A stretch of DNA of 6,207 nt, taken from Candidatus Sumerlaeota bacterium. GTDB taxonomy: Bacteria; Sumerlaeota; Sumerlaeia; MWCT01. The position numbers were made by a program, and so were the translations under genes. The notes under the pieces are model-generated. The model had not been told where the DNA came from, did not search any database, and saw only the letters and a list, made by a program, of their open reading frames with translations. Below, one piece after another: positions 1 through 4,568 of this stretch; the first letter of the stretch is position 1; every line of letters begins with the position of its first letter. The DNA is taken from NCBI GenBank assembly GCA_026398545.1, contig JAPLSR010000156.1, positions 1 through 6,207 of the forward strand. The letters run 5' to 3'.

Positions 1-254
1 TTAGCACCGAGTCATTTCTCTCCGCCGCATCATTCCAGGAGACCACACGTGTCCTTACCGATGCGGCAATCCGCGGACGCCGCGATTACCTGCGCGGGTT
101 GAAGGAAAATGTCATCATGGGTCTTCTGATACCTGCAGGAACAGGCATCCCTAAATATCGCAACATCCAGGTGGAACCGCTGGAGGATGAACAGGAAAAA
201 CAGCTCACCCAGGCAGGACAAGAGAAAAATACAAAGGACGCCGCGGCAAATTAG
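1..254 (+). CDS. rpoC: DNA-directed RNA polymerase subunit beta' (C-terminal end, partial)
   Basis: The gene enters from the left edge; the reading frame starts at base 3 and ends at TAG 252-254, giving 83 residues. The beta' subunit forms the active-site clamp of the core RNA polymerase, and this is its last conserved stretch. Visible family signatures are FLSAASFQETTRVLT near the left edge, then GLKENVIMGLLIPAGTG, the strongly conserved C-terminal region of RpoC that contacts the omega subunit in known structures. After PAGTG comes a short, charged, poorly conserved tail (EPLEDEQEKQ and onward), as is normal. The reading frame is intact and nothing suggests a pseudogene. In many bacteria rpsL and rpsG follow rpoC; here a 230-base gap and an unrelated gene follow. 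Identification is very secure; only the 5' part is missing because of the window boundary. Confidence 0.97.
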   Translation, partial: STESFLSAASFQETTRVLTDAAIRGRRDYLRGLKENVIMGLLIPAGTGIPKYRNIQVEPLEDEQEKQLTQAGQEKNTKDAAAN

Positions 255-388
255 ACATTAACAAAATGAATTCACCTATCGTGAGATATATCCCCCGGAT
301 AACTCATACTTTAAATAACCAATAATCGACCATCTGAATCTCTTCACACACTTAAGGGACATCATTCCAGATGACTGAATGTTCATTC

Positions 389-417
389 TTGACGGCGGGT
401 GAAAAGACACCTATATT
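389..417 (+). promoter_or_regulatory. Predicted sigma70-type promoter for the coiled-coil gene
   Basis: TTGACG at 389-394 (five of six matches to TTGACA) is followed by a 17-base spacer and TATATT at 412-417 (five of six matches to TATAAT). The spacing is optimal for a housekeeping sigma factor. The surrounding gap is AT-rich and a start near 424 would give a leader of about 60 bases before the ATG at 485. This is the best promoter-like match I found in the intergenic regions. It implies that the coiled-coil gene can be transcribed independently of rpoC. It is prediction from sequence only. Confidence 0.6.
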
Positions 418-484
418 TGATTTGTATTTTTAAATAAGCTCTTATGGATAGAGAAAAAATCTTTTTCGTGGGATTGGGGAATAT

Positions 485-970
485 ATGGATACCGCCATCA
501 GCGAAATTATGAACCAGATGGAGGAGCTGGCAAGCAAGGCGAGACTTGAAATGGACCGCCTTACACGGGAACTTGCCAAGCTGGAAAATCTCCGGGAGGA
601 CCTCGTAACGCGCCTGTCTGATGAGGGGAATAATGAACATGTCCGTCGCCAACTGATTGAAACGGATGAAAAGATTACCATATTAAAAAAGACCCGACAG
701 GATATCCAGGATATGGCTACAGCAAGAATCCGCGAATTGCGAACCTCCGCTGAAAAATTACGGGACCAGAAGGTCGAGAAGCTGAAAAGGAGATATGAAA
801 AAATCGCCGAGGAACGGGACGCCCTTCGGGATGAAATCATACCGGAGGCGGAACAAGAATTGAGGGAACATCTGGAAAACAAGAAAAAATACGATGGTCA
901 GCTCCTCACCATCACTAATGAAATCAACACCCTCAACCGACTGGATATCCCGACACCCAATCTGGGATAG
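485..970 (+). CDS. Predicted coiled-coil protein of unknown function
   Basis: I do not recognise this 161-residue protein. Almost its whole length (about residues 3-153) is a charged, heptad-like helix rich in Glu, Lys, Arg and Leu, for example MEELASKARLEMDRLTREL at 12-30 and KLRDQKVEKLKRRYEKIAEE at 91-110. Likely breaks are at GNN (48-50) and Pro120; the tail from about 154 (DIPTPNLG) is non-helical. There is no Cys, Trp or Phe, no signal peptide and no membrane segment, so a soluble cytoplasmic oligomer is likely. ATG 485 has a GGGGA Shine-Dalgarno-like motif (476-480) four bases upstream. A good promoter lies about 70-95 bases upstream, and thiE follows after 114 bases. That it is real is supported by the promoter, the Shine-Dalgarno motif and the coherent protein character. 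Coiled coils resemble many unrelated families by composition alone, so resemblance to SMC, tropomyosin or flagellar proteins should not be trusted. Confidence 0.8.
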   Translation: MDTAISEIMNQMEELASKARLEMDRLTRELAKLENLREDLVTRLSDEGNNEHVRRQLIETDEKITILKKTRQDIQDMATARIRELRTSAEKLRDQKVEKLKRRYEKIAEERDALRDEIIPEAEQELREHLENKKKYDGQLLTITNEINTLNRLDIPTPNLG

Positions 971-988
971 GTTACCCCTTATAACTGT

Positions 989-1010
989 AAGGCATTGAAT
1001 TTTGCGCCTT
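989..1010 (+). other. Small inverted repeat in the thiE leader
   Basis: AAGGC (989-993) can pair with GCCTT (1006-1010) across a 12-base loop, starting 19 bases after the stop of the coiled-coil gene. No run of T follows on either strand, so it does not look like a standard intrinsic terminator. It might be a weak mRNA end or processing hairpin, or chance. I see no TPP-riboswitch core (such as the CTGAGA and ACCCTTGAACCTGATC motifs) anywhere in the 971-1084 leader. Confidence 0.2.
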
Positions 1011-1062
1011 CAAAACACTTAACTCTGCAGGAAACATGACCCTTTAAATGAAGCACGAAATG

Positions 1063-1076
1063 CCTGAGCGCAGGGA
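1063..1076 (+). promoter_or_regulatory. thiE Shine-Dalgarno site within a small hairpin
   Basis: AGGGA at 1072-1076 lies eight bases before the thiE ATG at 1085 and is the likely ribosome binding site. CCTG (1063-1066) can pair with CAGG (1071-1074) over the tetraloop AGCG, which would cover most of the site. Four G/C-rich pairs are few, so the pairing may be trivial; I record it because it decides the start and could modulate translation. Confidence 0.4.
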
Positions 1077-1084
1077 CAAGACTT

Positions 1085-1753
1085 ATGGGAATTGTGAAGG
1101 ATAAAAGTAAGATATGCCGCAACTGGAACCTGTATGTCATCACAGACCTTTCCATGGCATTGCCTCGCACCTATTCCCAGATTATCCATGAAGTTCTCCT
1201 CGGCGGTGCCAACGTCATCCAGCTGCGGGATAAAACCACACCTTTTGAAAAACTGATTGATATTTCCCGAAAATTCCGACCGCTCTTTGATGAATTCGGC
1301 GCCACCTTCATCGTGAACGACAATCCCTATCTTGCAAAAGAGGTCAATGCAGATGGTGTCCATCTTGGTCAGGAGGATACGCCGGTGGACATTGCGCGGG
1401 AGATTGTCGGGGATGAGTGCATCATTGGACTCTCAACCCACTCCAGAACCCAGGTGCTCAAGGCAATGCTCCAGGATGTTGATTACATCGGTCTCGGCCC
1501 GATATACCCCACCGCCACAAAATCCCAGCCTTATAAACCGCTCGGCCTTGAAATGGTTGCCTGGGGAGCGAGGGAGGTCCGCATTCCATTTATACCCATC
1601 GGTGGAATTACGTCACAAAACATCTGTGATGTTATCAGGGTGGGCAAGACAACCCCCGCGGTTGTCTCTGCAGTCATGAAGGCGCCCAACCTCATGGAGG
1701 CAACGCGCAACCTGATAGGCATCATCAGCGAAACAAGGCGGGAGATGTCATGA
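1085..1753 (+). CDS. thiE: Thiamine-phosphate synthase ThiE
   Basis: ThiE joins HMP pyrophosphate to the thiazole phosphate to give thiamine phosphate plus pyrophosphate, in the cytoplasm. The 222-residue product has the usual family length and TIM-barrel motif order: LYVITD (16-21), IQLRDK (45-50), FIVND (75-79), ADGVHLGQED (89-98), IIGLSTHS (113-120), GLGPIYPTATK (136-146), IPIGGIT (170-176) and VVSAVM (193-198). The RDK, ND and GQED residues are the known pyrophosphate/Mg2+ and pyrimidine-binding positions, and the PTATK loop is the phosphate-binding loop of the family. All are intact. ATG 1085 has a good Shine-Dalgarno site and leaves a short N-terminal extension before the first strand. 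The stop TGA overlaps the thiC start (ATGA, 1750-1753), implying translational coupling. The paralogue TenI usually lacks several of these residues, so TenI is unlikely. Confidence 0.95.
   Translation: MGIVKDKSKICRNWNLYVITDLSMALPRTYSQIIHEVLLGGANVIQLRDKTTPFEKLIDISRKFRPLFDEFGATFIVNDNPYLAKEVNADGVHLGQEDTPVDIAREIVGDECIIGLSTHSRTQVLKAMLQDVDYIGLGPIYPTATKSQPYKPLGLEMVAWGAREVRIPFIPIGGITSQNICDVIRVGKTTPAVVSAVMKAPNLMEATRNLIGIISETRREMS
1740..1744 (+). promoter_or_regulatory. thiC ribosome binding site inside thiE
   Basis: GGGAG at 1740-1744 lies in the last codons of thiE, five bases before the thiC ATG at 1750. Together with the four-base stop/start overlap it supports ATG 1750 as the true thiC start and coupled translation of the two proteins. 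Confidence 0.7.
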
Positions 1754-3027
1754 CACAACTCACACAAGCCCGACAGGGCATCATTACTCCGGAGATGGAG
1801 GAGGTCTCGCAGGGGGAAAAGGTTCTTCCCGAAACCCTGAGAGAACGGATTGCCGCGGGCACCGTTGTCATCCCGAAAAATATCCGGCATACCAATTGCC
1901 GCCCCAAAGGCATCGGGCTCGGTCTGCGCACCAAGGTCAACACAAATATCGGCACATCGCAAGAACATTGCAACGTGACTGAGGAGATAGAAAAACTCAA
2001 CGTTGCCCTTGAGGCAGGAACGGACACTGTGATGGACCTCTCCACCGGCGGCAATCTGGACTCAATCCGCAAGATACTTATTGAACGCTGTCCGGTTCCG
2101 TTCGGAACGGTTCCCATTTATCAATGCGTTGTGGAACTTCTGCAGGAGGGCAAAGCCATCAAAGACCTTGATGAGGCGCATATCCTTGACACTGTGAGGC
2201 GCCATGCGGATTCCGGTGTGGATTTTATCACAATTCATTGCGGTCTGACGAAGCGGGCTGTGGATAAAATGCGGCACAAGACGCGCATCATGGACGTGGT
2301 CAGCCGTGGCGGCGCCTTCATTGTCAACTGGATTCGCATCCATAACCGCGAAAATCCATTTTACACCTCCTATGACAAACTTATTGAGATTGCCCTTGAA
2401 TATGACATCACATTCAGTCTTGGGGATGGTTTGCGACCAGGCTGCCTCCATGACGCAACTGACTCATTGCAACTTGACGAGCTGGTTGTTCTCGGGGAAC
2501 TCCGCGACCAGGCAGTTGAGGCAGGGGTGCAGGTCATGATTGAAGGACCGGGGCACATTCCCCTGACCCAGATTCTGGCAAATGTTCAACTGGAAAAAAG
2601 TATTTGCAAAAACGCCCCGTTTTATGTCCTGGGACCCCTGGTCACTGATGTGGCACCCGGTTATGACCATATCTCTGGAGCCATTGGCGGAGCAATCGCA
2701 GCCGCCAGCGGCGCTGATTTCCTCTGTTTCCTGACACCTTCAGAACATCTGCGGCTCCCCACAGTGGAAGACACGCGGGAGGGTGTTGTTGCCACGAGGC
2801 TCGCTGCCCATGCGGGAGATATTGCAAAAGGTATCCCCGGCGCAAGTGACTGGGATGACGCCATGAGTCGCGCACGGGAAAGTCGGGACTGGGAACGAAT
2901 GTTCGCCCTCGCCCTCGACCCAAAGCGCGCCCGGGAATACCGCACATCGTCTCCAACCAAATCCCAGGATGTCTGCACCATGTGCGGCGACCTCTGCTCC
3001 ATGAAACAGGTGAAAAAGAATGAGTAA
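1750..3027 (+). CDS. thiC: Phosphomethylpyrimidine synthase ThiC (short form)
   Basis: ThiC is a radical SAM enzyme that rearranges aminoimidazole ribotide (AIR) into HMP phosphate, the pyrimidine half of thiamine. The 425 residues match the short form, which lacks the roughly 200-residue N-terminal extension of the E. coli type. Motifs in order: ITPEMEEV (12-19), GLGLRTKVNTNIGTS (56-70), DTVMDLSTGG (92-101), VPFGTVPIYQ (116-125), VSRGGAF (184-190), SLGDGLRPG (223-231), EGPGHIP (265-271), FYVLGPLVTDVAPGYDHI (291-308) and EHLRLP (332-337). His269 and His333 correspond to the two zinc-binding histidines, with the 64-residue spacing I recall for characterised ThiC. The iron-sulfur cysteines are Cys409, Cys412 and Cys416 near the C-terminus. 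It overlaps thiE by four bases. The paralogue BzaF (5-hydroxybenzimidazole synthase, also AIR-dependent) has a similar length and cannot be wholly excluded; coupling to thiE favours ThiC. Confidence 0.93.
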   Translation: MTQLTQARQGIITPEMEEVSQGEKVLPETLRERIAAGTVVIPKNIRHTNCRPKGIGLGLRTKVNTNIGTSQEHCNVTEEIEKLNVALEAGTDTVMDLSTGGNLDSIRKILIERCPVPFGTVPIYQCVVELLQEGKAIKDLDEAHILDTVRRHADSGVDFITIHCGLTKRAVDKMRHKTRIMDVVSRGGAFIVNWIRIHNRENPFYTSYDKLIEIALEYDITFSLGDGLRPGCLHDATDSLQLDELVVLGELRDQAVEAGVQVMIEGPGHIPLTQILANVQLEKSICKNAPFYVLGPLVTDVAPGYDHISGAIGGAIAAASGADFLCFLTPSEHLRLPTVEDTREGVVATRLAAHAGDIAKGIPGASDWDDAMSRARESRDWERMFALALDPKRAREYRTSSPTKSQDVCTMCGDLCSMKQVKKNE

Positions 3028-3099
3028 TTACCTTTGTAAAATGAATAATGGAATAACGAATTCGGAAATCCTTGCATCTTGAAATTTAAACCTTGAACC

Positions 3100-4038
3100 A
3101 TGATTTTATACATCATAACGGCATTAGCCATCGGCGGACTTGCCATCCTATCACATTTTCAACCACACCTTGCACCTCCCGCCGCCGGATTCGCCTCCGC
3201 CCTGCTCGTCAACCTGGGCAGGAGGACAACTTTCAAAAACGCCGACATCCTTGGCGCCTTACTATCCGGCGCAATTGTGCTTTTTGACCGTTTCAACTGG
3301 GTTTCTCTCGTGTTTCTACCCTCCCTCGTAATCGGATGCGCGTGGTTGCGCCTGCCGCAAAAAAAACTCGGTTCGGATGACCGGATTTATCTTCCCGCCC
3401 TGTCTTTTGCGTGCGTCACCCTTATCCTATGTGGACTGAGGTCATTACTTTTAAGAACCGCCGGTGATATTTCCAGCCTGACAGGTTTTGCAACCGTCTC
3501 CACCTGGATGGCTCAGACATTAGAAGACGGCGCCTCCCAGCTGTCAGGTGAGACCCAGAAAGACTTTCTTGCCCTGGTTGCCAACCTGAAGGAGGTCTTT
3601 CCCTATTATTACATCGGGGGACAGATTATCTCATTCACCTTTATGATGAATTTTGTCATGCGTCTCCAGCGAATTCGGGACGAACCTGTCCGACCGCTCA
3701 TATTTTTTAAAATTAAAGAACCATACGTTTTCTTATTGATTTTTGCAATGGGGGCGGAAATATTCAGATACCTTTTGGAACGCAGGGAATTATTGTATAT
3801 TTCAAGGCCGCTTTTTGTATTTATTGGAACGACATATTTCTTAGCCGGATTGGCTGTTGTGGGATTCATGATTATCTCAAGCCGGGCGCGTCCCAAAACG
3901 CTCCTTTCGCGCTGGCTTGTCATCTTTCTGGTCATGATACTTTTGATGAAGCCCATTGTGGGTGCGGCAATCGGACTTCTTGATATCTGGTTCGATTTCA
4001 GAAAACTTAAACTCATTAAGGAAGGAGATATTGCATGA
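3100..4038 (+). CDS. DUF2232/YybS-like multi-pass membrane protein
   Basis: This 312-residue integral membrane protein has about eight hydrophobic segments, roughly at residues 1-20, 24-39, 49-63, 66-83, 96-118, 168-188, 207-226, 236-260 and 270-296 (some may be half-membrane). A polar, probably extramembrane stretch lies at about 119-167. The end GLLDIWFDFRK (292-302) resembles the conserved C-terminus of DUF2232 (YybS) proteins. Position just before rplI and dnaB is also typical for that family, and both points together support the assignment; the molecular function is unknown. ATG 3100 is the only reasonable start, because an in-frame TGA lies at 3094-3096 and no other start codon follows closely. 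No clear Shine-Dalgarno motif precedes it, so initiation may be weak. The stop overlaps the rplI start by ATGA (4035-4038), indicating an operon with rplI and coupled translation. Confidence 0.85.
   Translation: MILYIITALAIGGLAILSHFQPHLAPPAAGFASALLVNLGRRTTFKNADILGALLSGAIVLFDRFNWVSLVFLPSLVIGCAWLRLPQKKLGSDDRIYLPALSFACVTLILCGLRSLLLRTAGDISSLTGFATVSTWMAQTLEDGASQLSGETQKDFLALVANLKEVFPYYYIGGQIISFTFMMNFVMRLQRIRDEPVRPLIFFKIKEPYVFLLIFAMGAEIFRYLLERRELLYISRPLFVFIGTTYFLAGLAVVGFMIISSRARPKTLLSRWLVIFLVMILLMKPIVGAAIGLLDIWFDFRKLKLIKEGDIA
4022..4028 (+). promoter_or_regulatory. Strong rplI ribosome binding site
   Basis: AAGGAGA at 4022-4028 lies six bases before the rplI ATG at 4035, inside the last codons of the membrane protein gene. 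It is among the best Shine-Dalgarno sequences in the window, fitting a ribosomal protein that must be made in far higher amount than the membrane protein encoded just upstream. Confidence 0.8.
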
Positions 4039-4481
4039 AGGTGATTTTGTTTGAAGATGTCCCGCGACTGGGAACTGTTGGAAATGTGGTGAACGTGGCT
4101 CCCGGATATTTCAGAAATTACCTCGCCCCGCGCCGCCTTGCCGTGGAGGCAACTCCGGAAAACACGAAGGTTCTGGAGCATCGCAAAAAGACCATCTCCA
4201 AGGTGCAGACGAAAGAGAAGTCGGAGGCGGAGGCGCTTGCCGCCACATTCTCCACCATCTCAATCAAAGTCTATCTCAAGGCGGGGGAAAATGACCGCCT
4301 GTTCGGGTCAGTCACAACGGCTGAACTTGTGGAAAAACTTAAAGAGGCGGGATATGAGGTGGACAAAAAAAAGATTCATCTCCCGGAACCCATCAAGGCG
4401 CTTGGCGAATTCCCCGTTGAAATCAAGTTGCATCCGGAAGTCACAGCCCAACTCAAGGTTATAGTGGAAAAGGCGGAGTAA
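4035..4481 (+). CDS. rplI: 50S ribosomal protein L9
   Basis: L9 binds 23S rRNA near the L1 stalk and extends from the large subunit through a long helix, helping keep frame and translation fidelity. The 148 residues match the usual length. The N-terminal rRNA-binding domain begins MKVILFEDVPRLG (1-13) and contains the signature VAPGYFRNYLAPRRLA (21-36). A charged connecting helix spans about 41-75. The C-terminal domain has DRLFGSVT (87-94), then IHLPEPIKALGEF (114-126) and KLHPEVTAQLKV (131-142), all standard for the family. The start is fixed by a strong Shine-Dalgarno site and the ATGA overlap with the upstream gene. The usual partners rpsF, ssb and rpsR are not upstream here. The frame is intact and nothing is missing. 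Confidence 0.98.
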   Translation: MKVILFEDVPRLGTVGNVVNVAPGYFRNYLAPRRLAVEATPENTKVLEHRKKTISKVQTKEKSEAEALAATFSTISIKVYLKAGENDRLFGSVTTAELVEKLKEAGYEVDKKKIHLPEPIKALGEFPVEIKLHPEVTAQLKVIVEKAE

Positions 4482-4488
4482 AGCCTTT
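4469..4488 (+). terminator. Possible weak terminator or attenuator across the rplI stop
   Basis: AAAGGC (4469-4474) can pair with GCCTTT (4483-4488) over an eight-base loop that contains the rplI stop codon, and the region after it continues CTTTG. The stem is only six pairs and the T-rich run is interrupted by a C, so termination would be partial at best. Translating ribosomes would also open the stem. It could lower read-through into dnaB, whose product is needed in much smaller amount than L9. Confidence 0.3.
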
Positions 4489-4494
4489 CTTTGC

Positions 4495-4543
4495 GACGGA
4501 TTTGAATAATAATTGCCCGATTTCCGTCATGTTGGTAATTTTT
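4495..4543 (+). terminator. Inverted repeat followed by a T run before dnaB
   Basis: GACGGA (4495-4500) is complementary to TCCGTC (4523-4528), with a 22-base AT-rich loop. Ten bases after the stem comes TTTTT (4539-4543). The long loop and the offset T run make it a poor intrinsic terminator, but it is the second inverted repeat in the 87-base rplI-dnaB gap. It may mark a differential-expression boundary or be chance. Confidence 0.2.
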
Positions 4544-4568
4544 CGCATTCTGAGGATTGAACATTTCC

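Noticed and set aside
255..300. Intrinsic terminator after rpoC
   Set aside because: The best stem, TCAC (272-275) with GTGA (281-284), has four pairs and no T run.
442..882. Minus-strand open frame of 146 codons opposite the coiled-coil gene
   Set aside because: Its Ser/Arg/Phe-rich product is the expected shadow of a Glu/Lys-rich gene on the other strand; no family motif or convincing start signal.
971..1084. TPP riboswitch before thiE, prompted by CTGAG at about 1064-1068
   Set aside because: The CTGAGA core and the paired ACCCTTGAACCTGATC-type segment are not present; five matching bases are chance.
1531..2117. Overlapping minus-strand frames opposite thiE and thiC
   Set aside because: Both genes are clearly coding on the + strand, and the antisense products show no family motif.
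3028..3039. Hairpin after thiC (TTAC with GTAA)
   Set aside because: Only four mostly A-T pairs and no T run; too weak to call a terminator.
3609..4181. Minus-strand open frame of 190 codons opposite the membrane protein gene and rplI
   Set aside because: It spans two well-identified genes on the + strand, has no recognisable motif and is explained as a shadow.
4513..4541. Promoter for dnaB (TTGCCC, 17-base spacer, TAATTT with TG one base upstream)
   Set aside because: Only about four and three of six matches to the consensus boxes; not separable from chance in an AT-rich gap.
4557..4568. TTG 4557 as dnaB start
   Set aside because: It abuts the GAGGA motif with no spacer, while ATG 4569 follows it and leaves a normal DnaB N-terminus.
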